The notes beneath the pieces were generated by a model, which made no database searches, was not told the DNA's origin, and saw only the letters and a list, made by a program, of their open reading frames with translations. Made by a program: the position numbers and the translations under genes. Source: JACRIK01 sp040753835 (GTDB lineage: Bacteria > Planctomycetota > MHYJ01 > JACQXL01). From it: DNA of 35,013 nucleotides. Shown piece by piece: positions 23,605 through 33,100 of the stretch (positions are counted from its first letter, which is position 1; each line of letters opens with the position of its first letter). The stretch spans positions 1 to 35,013 of the forward strand of contig JBFMDM010000010.1 of the NCBI GenBank assembly GCA_040753835.1, read 5' to 3'.

Positions 23605-23811
23605 ATGATAGAGATAGGCGAATACAGGGGCAAGCCGGTAATCACCCTGAAGCGCGACGAGAATGACCGCTTCCCGTTTTCCTTCGGACTGTCCAAGGCC
23701 AAACTCATCCTGGAGAATCTGGAGGAAATCAAGCAGTTCGTCAATTCCGCCGGCCGGAGCAGCCCAAAGCCGCCCGTCCGTTCAGGCGGGGTAGAGGACG
23801 ATAATCAGTAA
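23605..23811 (+). CDS. Small conserved-looking protein, 68 residues
   Basis: The start at 23605 is supported by AAAGAGG about 7 nt upstream. The frame extends upstream to an ATG at 23578, but that lies inside a hairpin. The sequence MIEIGEYRGKPVITLKR, then FPFSFGLSKAKLILENLEEI, predicts a short beta-hairpin followed by a helix. The pattern looks like a small cytoplasmic domain, function unknown. The C-terminal PPVRSGG lies in a CCCGTCC...GGCGGGG palindrome, so the tail may come from a repeat. Confidence 0.6.
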   Translation: MIEIGEYRGKPVITLKRDENDRFPFSFGLSKAKLILENLEEIKQFVNSAGRSSPKPPVRSGGVEDDNQ

Positions 23812-23915
23812 TACAGGCCGCAGATACGCATAGATTAATTCCGCAGAGACCGCTGTAGCGAACACCGATAATCAGTGTGTATCTATGATAATCTGTGGTT
23901 TAGCAATGTCTTGCA

Positions 23916-25610
23916 ATGAAATTCAGCGAGTTTGAATACCGGCGCCCGGATATCAAGGACATCCAGGCCCATTACCAGGACTTGCTGGATAAACTGGAAT
24001 CAGCGCCCACGCCCCAGGATATGGAATCCATGATGGCCGATATCAATAAACTCCGGATTGAATTCGGGTCAATGGCCGCCATTGCCTCAATCCGCCACAC
24101 CATCAATACAGCCGATGAGTTCTACAAGAATGAGCAGGCATATTTTGACCAGGCCAGGCCGTTGCTGGGCCAGTACGAGACGCGCTATTACGGTCTGCTC
24201 ATCAAATCCAAGCACCGGCCATGGCTGGAGGAGAAAGTAGGCAAGCATCTCTTTGTTATGGCTGAACTGGCGCTCAAGGTCTTCAAGCCGGAAATCGTGC
24301 CGGATTTGCAGATGGAGAATAAACTCTCCAGCGAATACACGGCGCTTTTGGCCTCGGCCCGAATAATGTTTGAGGGGAAGGAACGGACCCTGGCACAGAT
24401 GGGGCCGTTCCTGATTTCGCCGGACCGGCAGACGCGCCAAAAAGCGGCCCAGGCCAAATACGGATTCCTGTCCAGCCACGAGGCCGAACTGGACGAGCTC
24501 TATGACAAACTGGTCAAGACCCGGGTGGAGATTGCCCGTAAACTTGGATACAAAAACTTCGTGCAACTGGGTTATGACCGAATGGGCCGTTCTGATTATG
24601 ACGCCAAGATGGTGGCCAATTTCCGCAGGCAGGTTCAGGAATTCATCGTACCCATCGCCTCGAACCTACGGGAGCGCCAGCGGGTGCGGCTCGGACTGGA
24701 CCACCTTAAACACTACGACGAGGGTCTGAATTTCCCGGACGGAAACGCCAAGCCCAAGGGCGACCCGGACTGGATTGTCAACAACGGCCGCGAGATGTAT
24801 TCCGAACTCTCGCCTGAAACCAAAGAGTTCTTTGACTTTATGATGGACAGCGAACTGATGGACCTGGTCAGCAAGCCGAACAAGGCCGGAGGCGGCTACT
24901 GCAGTTTCATCGGCAAATACAAGGCGCCTTTCATATTCTCCAACTTCAACGGTACCTCCGGCGATATTGACGTCCTGACCCACGAGGCCGGGCACGCCTT
25001 CCAGGCCTACGTCACCCGCGGGTTCACCCTGCCGGAATACCAGAGCCCGACCTTAGAAGCGGCCGAGATACATTCTATGAGCATGGAATTCTTCACCTGG
25101 CCCTGGATGGAGAAGTTCTTCAGGGAGGGCGTCCGCAAATACCGGTTTGCCCATCTCAATGGCGCCTTGCTTTTTATTCCTTACGGCGTGACCGTGGATG
25201 AATTCCAGCACTTCGTTTATGAGAATCCCAATGCCACGCCAACCGAGCGCAAGAGGCAGTGGCGCGAGATAGAGCGCAAATACCTGCCGTACCGGGATTA
25301 CGACGGTAACCAATATCTGGAACGGGGTAGTTTTTGGCACCAGCAGTTGCACGTCTTCAAGGCGCCGTTTTATTATATTGACTACACCCTGGCCCGGATA
25401 TGTTCTTTCCAGTTCTGGAAGAAATCACTGGAAGACCGTCCCGCGGCCTGGTCGGACTATGTTAAATTGTGCCAGGCCGGAGGCAGGCAGGCATTCGTGG
25501 GCTTGACCGGAGTGGCCAACCTGATATCGCCGTTTAAGGATGGCTGTGTCAAATCAGTGGTTGGGACTATTAAGAATTGGCTGGATGACCCGAACAACAG
25601 CCGGGTATAA
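23916..25610 (+). CDS. M3-family oligoendopeptidase (PepF-like)
   Basis: Zinc metallopeptidase that degrades oligopeptides in the cytoplasm. The 564-residue length matches PepF-type enzymes. The zinc site is HEAGH (H356, E357, H360) with the downstream Glu in EAAEIHSMSMEFF. No signal peptide is present. The C-terminal FYYIDYTLARICSFQFW and GRQAFVGL are M3 features. It probably feeds amino acids to the fermentation enzymes nearby. The start at 23916 follows a CACAGATT-type dispersed repeat, and no strong ribosome-binding site is seen. Confidence 0.93.
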   Translation: MKFSEFEYRRPDIKDIQAHYQDLLDKLESAPTPQDMESMMADINKLRIEFGSMAAIASIRHTINTADEFYKNEQAYFDQARPLLGQYETRYYGLLIKSKHRPWLEEKVGKHLFVMAELALKVFKPEIVPDLQMENKLSSEYTALLASARIMFEGKERTLAQMGPFLISPDRQTRQKAAQAKYGFLSSHEAELDELYDKLVKTRVEIARKLGYKNFVQLGYDRMGRSDYDAKMVANFRRQVQEFIVPIASNLRERQRVRLGLDHLKHYDEGLNFPDGNAKPKGDPDWIVNNGREMYSELSPETKEFFDFMMDSELMDLVSKPNKAGGGYCSFIGKYKAPFIFSNFNGTSGDIDVLTHEAGHAFQAYVTRGFTLPEYQSPTLEAAEIHSMSMEFFTWPWMEKFFREGVRKYRFAHLNGALLFIPYGVTVDEFQHFVYENPNATPTERKRQWREIERKYLPYRDYDGNQYLERGSFWHQQLHVFKAPFYYIDYTLARICSFQFWKKSLEDRPAAWSDYVKLCQAGGRQAFVGLTGVANLISPFKDGCVKSVVGTIKNWLDDPNNSRV

Positions 25611-25777
25611 TAAACACGAATAACACGAACTCCGCAGAGACCGCGCAAGCGAATGAATACTAATGAGACGAATAAAATAATTAGTGCGATTCGCATATAT
25701 TCGATTGATTCGTGTTTATTCTTTTGCTTGAAATCCGTGTAATCTGTGAAATCTGTGGTTGCAGTTAATATTTATTT

Positions 25778-26188
25778 ATGAAGTACCATAAAAGTTACGA
25801 TCGTGCTGGCCAGGGGCGAGAAGATAATAGAGAAACTGATCGAGGTCTGCCGCAAAGAGAATATCCTGTCCGGATTCTTCAATGGCATCGGCGCAGTCAG
25901 TTCGGTGGAGATGGCGCATTTTAATCCCGCAACGAAGCAATACGGATGCAAGCAGATGTCCGGCCTGCCTGCCGAAGCATCGGGGCAGGCAGGCGCTTTG
26001 GAGATTGTTAGTTTGACAGGCAACATTACCCGCAAGGATGGAGAGGTGGTGATTCATCCCGCACATAACCTTAAACTTGGGTTTCCCAGCGTAGAGGTTA
26101 TGTGCGGGACGAGATTGCCCTGACCGACCTTAAAACCAGCATATTACGCACCCCTGATAAAGACACCGGCTTGAATCTGATACAGTAG
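25778..26188 (+). pseudogene. Decayed PPC/DUF296-domain gene interrupted by a palindromic element
   Basis: Three frames are needed to read the family pattern. ATG 25778 gives MKYHKSYDR in one frame. After a frameshift near 25795-25805 a second frame gives ARGEKIIEKLIEVCRKENI, FNGIGAVSSVEMAHFNP and EIVSLTGNI. After a 53-bp inverted-repeat element (26057-26109) the first frame resumes as EIALTDLKTSILRTPDKDTG to a stop at 26186-26188. A second palindrome encodes GLPAEASGQAGA (about 25961-25999). About 30 residues of the usual domain around the element appear missing. PPC domains are found in small putative DNA-binding proteins. A sequencing error could explain the first shift but not the element. 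Confidence 0.72.
26057..26109. repeat. 53-bp element with 15-bp inverted repeats inside the PPC gene
   Basis: Left arm TCCCGCACATAACCT (26057-26071) is the exact reverse complement of 26095-26109, with a small TGGG/CCCA inner hairpin. The arm core matches the hairpin beside tRNA-Pro (6477-6501). Confidence 0.85.
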
Positions 26189-26263
26189 GATTTATAATTA
26201 GGGATAATCCGAGATACGCCAAACTCCATTATTTGATTCTGGAGAACTAACGGTTCGTCCTGA

Positions 26264-26534
26264 GGGATGAAGGGTTCAGCCCCAAGGATGAATGCTTGGA
26301 CTGAGGGATGACTGATTTAGTCGAAGGGATGAACGGTTTGTCCCAAGGGATGGAAGAGTTATCCCAGAGGATGAAAGTTTCCGCCCTAGGGATGAAAGGT
26401 TCAGTCCCAGGGATGAACGAGTGGACTGAGAGATGACCGGCTCAGACCAAGGAATGAAAGAGTTATCCCAGGGGATGAAAGTTTCCGCCCCAGGGATGAA
26501 AGATTCAGACCCAAGGATGAAAAGTTTCGCCCCA
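26264..26534. repeat. Intergenic tandem array 4: thirteen ~21-bp units
   Basis: Units start at 26264, 26285, 26305, 26326, 26347, 26368, 26389, 26410, 26430, 26451, 26472, 26493 and 26514. The period is 21, with 20 twice. The consensus is GGGATGAAAG, then TTC and GCCCCA with variable bases between. Some longer blocks repeat (AGAGTTATCCCAG at 26355 and 26459), pointing to multi-unit duplication. It lies between the PPC pseudogene and the 3' end of dnaK. No gene is visible in 26189-26662. Confidence 0.9.
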
Positions 26535-26593
26535 GTGGTTGATTATTAGCATAACTTCTTTAATTTAGTGGGTTATGATGAAAATTAAGTGAA

Positions 26594-26637
26594 AATCCCC
26601 CTTAATCCCTCCGTACGGAGGGATTAAAAGGGGGATT
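26594..26637. terminator. Long palindrome beyond the dnaK stop
   Basis: AATCCCCCTTAATCCCTCCG pairs with CGGAGGGATTAA and AGGGGGATT, interrupted only by two extra A. It lies 26 bp past the dnaK stop on the minus strand, where it would end in a short T stretch. It could act as a terminator. The AATCCCCCTT wording is also typical of dispersed repeats. Confidence 0.55.
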
Positions 26638-26662
26638 AGAGTTTGTGTAGTCCCGCCTAAGA

Positions 26663-28633
26663 TTACTTATCTTTGGTCTCGAATTCAGCGTCTATGATGT
26701 TGTCGCCTTCCTTGCCTTTACCCTTGCCGCCACTGGGCGGTTGTTGCTGAGGGGGTTCCTGCCCGGGTTCGAATCCGCCACCCATAGGACCGCCGGCTTC
26801 AGGACCGGGACCGGCCTGGCCGCCGGATTGCTTATTGGCCTGCTCGTACAACTTCTGCGCCAGGGTATGGCTGGATTTGGTAAGTTCTTCCATAGCGCTT
26901 TTGATTTCGGCCACATCGTCCTTTTCCTTGGCCTTCTTCAGCCGTTCCAGGGCCGAGTTAATCTTGCCTTTTTCATCCGGCGTGACCTTGTCGCCTAATT
27001 CGGCCACGGTATTTTCCGATGAGTAGATGAGTTGGTCGGCCTGGTTACGCGCTTCAGCCAGCGCCTTGCGCTGTTTGTCGTTCTCGGCATACTGCCCGGC
27101 GTCCTTGACCATCCGTTCCACATCTTCCTTGGCCAGTCCGGACGATGCCTGAATGACGATGGATTGTTTCTTGTTGGTGGCTTTGTCAAGGGCCGCGACA
27201 TTTAGGATGCCATTGGCGTCAATGTCAAAGGCGACCTCAATCTGGGGCACGCCGCGCCGTGCGGCCGGAATGCCGGATAATTTGAACTTACCCAATGTCC
27301 GGTTATCCGATGCCATTTCGCGTTCGCCCTGGAGCACGTGGATTTCCACCTCGGTCTGGTTATCGGCCGCCGTGGAAAAGACCTCTTTCTTACTGGTCGG
27401 AATCGTGGTATTGCGGGTGATTAACGGGGTCCGGATGCCGCCTAGGGTTTCGATGCCCAGGGTCAGCGGCGTCACGTCCAGCAGGAGCACGTCTTTGATG
27501 TCGCCTTTGAGGACCGCGCCCTGGATTGCCGCGCCGACGGCCACGACTTCGTCCGGATTGACCGAGCGGTTGGGTTCCTTCTTGAAGAATTCCTTGACCA
27601 GTTCCTGGACGCGCGGGATTCTGGTTGAGCCGCCGACCAGCACGACCTCGTCCAAATCCTCTGGCTTGAGTTTAGCATCGGCCAGTGCCTGTTTGCAGGG
27701 TGCCAGTGATGACACCAGCAGGTCTTCGATGAGCTGTTCCATCTTGGCTCGGGTAATGGTCATCTGGAGATGTTTCGGGCCGGTGCTGTCGGCCGTGATA
27801 AAGGGCAGGTTGACCTCGGTCTGGAGCGAGGACGAGAGTTCGCACTTGGCGCGCTCACAGGCCTCTTTCAGCCGCTGCAGGGCCATCTGGTCCTTGCGCA
27901 GGTCAATGCCTTCCTTCTTCTTGAATTCGTCCGCCACATAGTTGATGAGTCGCTGGTCAAAGTCGTCGCCGCCTAAGTGGGTATTACCGTTGGTGGAGAG
28001 AACCTCAACTACGCCGTCGCCCACCTCCAGGACCGAGACGTCAAAGGTGCCGCCGCCCAAATCATAGACAGCCACCTTTTCGTTCTTTTTCTTATCCAGC
28101 CCGTAGGCCAGGGCCGCGGCGGTCGGTTCGTTGATGATGCGCTTGACATCCAGGCCGGCGATCTTGCCCGCGTCCTTGGTGGCCTGGCGTTGTGAGTCGT
28201 TGAAATAGGCCGGCACGGTAATGACCGCGTCGGTTACCTTCTCGCCCAGGTAGGCCTCGGCGGTTTCCTTCAGTTTCTGGAGAATCATAGCCGAGATTTC
28301 CGGCGGCGAATACTGTTTGCCCCGGGCTTCCACCTTGACCATTTCATCGCCTGAGCCGACTACTTTGTAGGGGACCATCTTTTCCTCTTGGGCAACTTCG
28401 GAGCGACGGCGGCCCATAAAGCGCTTGATGGAATAGACCGTATTGGTCGGGTTGGTGATGGCCTGGCGCTTGGCCAACTGGCCGACCAGCCGTTCGCCCT
28501 TGTCCGTAAAGGCCACGATGGACGGGGTCAGCCGGCCGCCCTCAGCGTTGGTAATGACCGTCGTCTCGTTGCCTTCACGCACGGCCACGACTGATAAAGT
28601 GGTGCCCAAATCTATACCTATTGTTTTTGCCAT
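26663..28633 (-). CDS. dnaK: Chaperone DnaK (Hsp70)
   Basis: ATP-dependent chaperone. The 656 residues begin MAKTIGIDLGTTLSVVAV and hold the Hsp70 signatures VYDLGGGTFDVS and VVLVGGSTRIPRVQ, the substrate domain (TPLTLGIETLGG, FSTAADNQTEVEIHVLQGE) and a Gly/Pro/Gln-rich tail (about 605-640) before the end AEFETKDK. AGGAGG lies 7 nt before the ATG (28641-28646 on the plus strand). No grpE or dnaJ is adjacent, so dnaK is transcribed alone from the promoter at 28775-28803. Confidence 0.97.
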   Translation of the reverse strand: MAKTIGIDLGTTLSVVAVREGNETTVITNAEGGRLTPSIVAFTDKGERLVGQLAKRQAITNPTNTVYSIKRFMGRRRSEVAQEEKMVPYKVVGSGDEMVKVEARGKQYSPPEISAMILQKLKETAEAYLGEKVTDAVITVPAYFNDSQRQATKDAGKIAGLDVKRIINEPTAAALAYGLDKKKNEKVAVYDLGGGTFDVSVLEVGDGVVEVLSTNGNTHLGGDDFDQRLINYVADEFKKKEGIDLRKDQMALQRLKEACERAKCELSSSLQTEVNLPFITADSTGPKHLQMTITRAKMEQLIEDLLVSSLAPCKQALADAKLKPEDLDEVVLVGGSTRIPRVQELVKEFFKKEPNRSVNPDEVVAVGAAIQGAVLKGDIKDVLLLDVTPLTLGIETLGGIRTPLITRNTTIPTSKKEVFSTAADNQTEVEIHVLQGEREMASDNRTLGKFKLSGIPAARRGVPQIEVAFDIDANGILNVAALDKATNKKQSIVIQASSGLAKEDVERMVKDAGQYAENDKQRKALAEARNQADQLIYSSENTVAELGDKVTPDEKGKINSALERLKKAKEKDDVAEIKSAMEELTKSSHTLAQKLYEQANKQSGGQAGPGPEAGGPMGGGFEPGQEPPQQQPPSGGKGKGKEGDNIIDAEFETKDK

Positions 28634-28726
28634 ATCTATATCCTCCTGTTCTTAAAATACGTAAGCTGATTTAGCAGATAAAGCGGATTAATCCGATTAA
28701 AGCCGCCTTATCCGCCTCGGTAAAAC

Positions 28727-28742
28727 CTTGACTTAGGTCAAG
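28727..28742 (-). promoter_or_regulatory. Inverted repeat in the dnaK leader
   Basis: CTTGAC (28727-28732) pairs with GTCAAG (28737-28742). It falls about 25-40 nt into the predicted transcript. It does not match CIRCE. It may be an operator or RNA hairpin. Confidence 0.4.
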
Positions 28743-28774
28743 AGGTTACAATTTCACCCATTACGCAATCAAGA

Positions 28775-28803
28775 AGTATATATTAAATGCGCGGGTTTGT
28801 CAA
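28775..28803 (-). promoter_or_regulatory. Promoter of dnaK
   Basis: On the minus strand TTGACA (28803-28798), 17-bp spacer, TATACT (28780-28775), a near-consensus sigma-70-type promoter. The predicted start near 28768 gives a leader of about 135 nt. Confidence 0.75.
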
Positions 28804-28853
28804 GGAAAAATAAAACAGCTAATATTAGCCGCAGAGGTGTAGGAAAACGGTTT

Positions 28854-30026
28854 CTATTTTCCAACTTTGGTCGGAGTGTATCTGTCTATCCAATCTCCTA
28901 ATCCTAATTGACCAGATCTATTCCATCCCCAAGCCCATAGCGTACCATCAGTTTCGATTGCTATAGTTTGAGTGTTTCCAGCGATAACCTTTTGCCAGAT
29001 TCTATCAATACCAATCTGCGTTGGAACAGAACGGTGTTTATAATCGTTTATTCCCAATTCGCCAGAAGTGTTCCACCCCCATGCCCAGAGTGTACCATCG
29101 GTCTTAAGTGCAAATGTACACCTGCCACCGCAGGCAATCTGTTTCCAATTAGTATCTGTTCCGACCTGAGTAGGTGAAATACGAACAGTTGTATCCCCCA
29201 GCCCCAACTTACCGGCTTCATTACCTCCCCAAACCCAGAGCGTACCATCAGTCTTAAGTGCTACGGTATGATCACTTCCACCCATAATATTTTGCCAGTT
29301 TGTTGTAGTGTCAACTTGAGTAGGTGTTAAACGATGATTTCTATCTCCTAGACCCAACTGACCGTTGTGATTATATCCCCAAGTCCAAAGCGTGTTATCG
29401 GTTTTGAGCGCTAAGATGTGGTGCCATCCTCCAGCAACCTGTTTCCAATTGGTGTCTGTTCCTACCCGAACCGGTAAGATATGATGAACAATATTATGCT
29501 TATCTGTTAGCCCTAATTGTTTTCCCCATATCCAAAGTGTGTCATCAGTCTTAATTGCTGCAGTGTAATCTTCACCGCAAGCAATCTGTTTCCAATTGGT
29601 GTCGGCGCAAACTTGAATAGGTGTTGATTGAGAGACTCTATTTCCTGTCCCTAATTTACCAAGAGAATTATCACCCCAAGCCCAGAGTGTACCGTTGGTT
29701 TTAATTGCAACAGTATGTGTAGCACCGCAGGTGACTTGTTTCCATTTAGTGTCTGTTCCAACTTGGCAGGGTAAATTGCGGTCTTTTTTATCACCTATTC
29801 CCAACTGATAATCTCCATTATATCCCCAAGCCCAGAGTGAGCCATCGGATTTGATAGCTAATGTATGTGCGGCCCCGGCTTCAATCTGTGCCCAAGATTG
29901 TTGCGAATTATTATGAGCATTAACATAAGCGTTTCCGCTGGTATTATTATCCTGTCCACAACCCATGGATGCTGAACTAATCAACATAATCGTTGGTAAT
30001 AGAATAATCAGAACAGTTTTATTCAT
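28854..30026 (-). CDS. Exported seven-bladed RCC1-repeat protein
   Basis: The N-terminus MNKTVLIILLPTIMLISSASMGCG is a signal peptide. A Cys at residue 23 suggests a lipoprotein, though the lipobox (SMGC) is weak. The 390 residues contain seven RCC1-type repeats of about 50 residues with the signature TLAIKSDGSLWAWGYN (variants LWAWGDN, LWIWGKQ, LWTWGYN, LWVWGGN, LWAWGWN twice), the number needed to close a beta-propeller. Bacterial members probably bind ligands or proteins at the surface. No enzymatic residues can be assigned. The next gene on the same strand is a large exported peptidase, 120 bp upstream. Confidence 0.85.
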   Translation of the reverse strand: MNKTVLIILLPTIMLISSASMGCGQDNNTSGNAYVNAHNNSQQSWAQIEAGAAHTLAIKSDGSLWAWGYNGDYQLGIGDKKDRNLPCQVGTDTKWKQVTCGATHTVAIKTNGTLWAWGDNSLGKLGTGNRVSQSTPIQVCADTNWKQIACGEDYTAAIKTDDTLWIWGKQLGLTDKHNIVHHILPVRVGTDTNWKQVAGGWHHILALKTDNTLWTWGYNHNGQLGLGDRNHRLTPTQVDTTTNWQNIMGGSDHTVALKTDGTLWVWGGNEAGKLGLGDTTVRISPTQVGTDTNWKQIACGGRCTFALKTDGTLWAWGWNTSGELGINDYKHRSVPTQIGIDRIWQKVIAGNTQTIAIETDGTLWAWGWNRSGQLGLGDWIDRYTPTKVGK

Positions 30027-30146
30027 ATTCTAATCTGTGCCCATCTGTGTAAGTACACGGTGCGCTTCAGCCACTGGCTAAATGCTGTCCGACCAGTGTT
30101 TCACTCCGTGGTCTCAGTAGAGTTCGCACAGGGCTGTGGTTCCCGA

Positions 30147-33100
30147 CTACCTATTCCCACCCTGACGGCCGCCCGGATGTCCGCCGCCCATACCCGGGCC
30201 CATTCCACCGGGGAACGGGACTTCCACTTCCCTGGGCAGAGGGAAGGTTATGCTGGAATTGGCAATCTCCAGCAGGGCCGCGGATACCAGATTGATAGCA
30301 TTTTCAATCTTTTCTATGTCCAGTTTGTCCGCGGTGTCATTAACTGTATGCTGTTCCATAAACCGGCTGGAGGTGAAGTTCAAGGACGGTATCTTTTCCT
30401 CGTAGAATGAATAATAGTCCGAGCCGAACTTGAAGGTAAACTCTATATTGTCCTTGAGGGTCAGTTTCGTCTGGGCATTGGCCTTTTTGACGACATCATA
30501 GAGTTCGGGATTCCTCAACACGCCCATCACATAGAGTTCAGTAGGATTACCCCGGCCCAGCATATCCATATTCAACATTGCAATGGTCTTGGAGGGTGAG
30601 GTGTTGTGCTTGGCATAGTATCTGGAGCCGTAGAGCCCGAATTCCTCGGCGCCGAATGCCACGAATACGATATTACGTTTGGGTTTTACACCTGATTTGG
30701 CCATCGTCTCGGCAATAGCCAAGAGTCCGGCTACGCCTGAGGCGTTGTCATTGGCGCCAGGGAAATATTTATTGTCCGCGCTGACGCCGAGATGGTCATA
30801 GTGCGCTCCGATGACCACGCTGGGTAACAATTCGCCTTTTAACGTGCCGATTACATTATATGTAGCGCAGTCCTTTTCCCAGGTCGTTTCGGTGGCAATA
30901 TTGGCCGTGGCCGGCGCGGCCAGCAGTTCCTTGCCGACTTCTTCGGTCACGACCACAGCCGGCAGCAACGGGTCGGTGGAGATTCTTGACTGCCCGCCCA
31001 AGACAAGAAAACGCAGGGTCATATTTGACGCGGCGGCCTCAGGCGACTGAAGCCGCTTATGGAATGCCTCGGACGGGAACTCCTGCCAAACGGCGCAGTC
31101 GTCGGACAGTCCTTTTTGTGCGACGATGATGATGCCTCTTGCCCCGCGTTTTTGGGCAGTAACGGTCTTGAGGAACGAAGAGGCGTGTTTGGAGGCTGTA
31201 ATAGTACCAGAATTGGCCAGTTTGACCAGCGGCTCGGGCAGTCCGGCCTTGACTACGACAATCTTGTCCTTGACGTCAAGATTGGCGTAGTCGTCATATC
31301 CGAATTCCTCGCTTGAGATACCGTAGTTAGCCGAGATGACTGCGCCGTTGGACTCTTTATTGGCGCTGAAATTCAGGGGCAGGAAATCCCTCCCCAGTGC
31401 GTATTGCTTTACCTCCCACTTGTCGGTTGGTTTCATTCCGAATGAGGTCTTCTTACCGAGTTTTTGCATCTGTATGTCAAATGCCTGCATTTCGGTTTCC
31501 AGTCCGTATTTCCTGAATTCCGAGGCGATGTATTCGGCGGCCAGTTTGTCGCCTTCAGTGCCTGCGGTCCGTCCGGCCAGTTTATCCGAGGACAGGTAGG
31601 TGCAGTGTTTTCGGATTGCCTCGCTGAGGGTGGATTCCTTTACGGGCGGCTGAGCGGTTTCAGGCGCGTCGGCAAAGCGGTGCTCCAGCGAGTTAAACGG
31701 GGCCGTGAAATCGCCCTTGCGAATCATCTGACCCTGTTCAAAGATGAGGTAATGGTCCCAGCGGTAGAAAAAGATGACCCGGGCCGGGCGTTCGGCCGCC
31801 TGCTGGGACAGACCCATAAACAGGGTGATGTATTTCTTGCTGTTGTACGGACTCCAGAACGAGGCCATCAGGGCTTGGCCCTGGGAATGGTAGTTGGTGT
31901 CGTTAATCCTGAAGCCGTCCTTGGTAATGGCGCAGTTGGCTGGCTTCCCTCCAGAGGCGGGTCCTGCGGAGAACCTGGAATCGGCGACCAACTGGGCGGT
32001 GGCCAGATTAACGGCCGGCGAGCCGAGCAGGATAATGGAATTGTTGTTCAGGTCGGTCTGGGATATCTCGTTATCCCCTTTCATCGCGGCCTTGAAGTTA
32101 TTAGAGACGCGTTCGGCTACCTTTTTGTAGAGCGCATTTTCTTCTGGAGTTCCGGCGGACGGATAGATGACAATCAAGTTCTTGTCGCCCATAGTCGCGC
32201 CCAGGCAGGGCCAGAGTTCCTTGTCTTTGAAACGCCTGAAGATGTGATGCTCAGGGTCAATGGCTATGGAAAGGACCTTTCCGCCTGAGACCTCAACGGT
32301 TTTGTTCTCCACGACATTGGATACCTCAACCGTCTTTTCCTCTTTGCCCTGGTCAGTGGTGATGACTACCGGGAGCATCAGTTTGAAGGGCGGAACGGTA
32401 TTCTGCCTGATCGTGAACGAGACCTTGTTATTATTCACTGCCGGGTTTTCCAGGGTCAGGTCCGGGATGCCGGTCCGGTCCAGCCACTGGTCAAAGAACC
32501 ACTGGAGTTTTCCGCCGGAGGCAGATCCGCCTTTATCTTTGGCGGATTGCTCAAATGTCTTCTCAAAGGCGAACTGGAAATCCTCCCAGTTGGCCTTATT
32601 GCCGCCTTTCTCCTTGATGACCAGGCGCAAAGCGCCGAAGAATGCATCATCGCCTATCATCTTGCGAATCATATGGAACATCGCGGCCGGCTTGCCGTAG
32701 CCGATTTCGTTGTCTATCTCGGCCTGCTTGCCCACAAAGGTCCGGACCGGTTTGTCATTGCCTTCGTTGACGAATGCCGAGAACTTGACGCAGTTGATGC
32801 GGCGGTAGTTGAGCGAATCGCGGGGCGTCTTCTTGAGTTCCAGGTAATAATAATTGGCGCAGTAGGTGGTCAGGCCTTCGCACCAGTTGCCGCGGGATTC
32901 GTCCACGTTTACGTAGTTGCCCCACCAGCAGTGCATCATCTCGTGTCCGATGCCGCCCTCGTTGGCGTGCCGGCCCATCATTATCACGTCCGAGCCGAGC
33001 AGGGTATATGAAGGCATTCCGTAGCCGGTGGTGAAGAAGTTCTCCACGATGGAAAAGGATTTATACGGATAGGGCGCAAGGAACGACTGGAAAATAGACA

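Noticed and set aside
25336..25352. TGGCAC...TTGCA, resembling a sigma-54 -24/-12 promoter, of interest because rpoN is present
   Set aside because: It lies inside the M3 peptidase gene, the spacing is one base too long, and no gene starts shortly downstream.
27153..27941. 262-codon open frame opposite dnaK
   Set aside because: Shadow of dnaK. It is Ser/Arg-rich in the way typical of antisense frames.
28660..28710. CIRCE operator before dnaK
   Set aside because: The region has a GCGGATTAA-type dispersed repeat, but the TTAGCACTC-N9-GAGTGCTAA pattern is absent.
31464..32288. 274-codon open frame opposite the M1-M28 gene
   Set aside because: It is a shadow produced by codon bias of the real minus-strand gene, with no family pattern.
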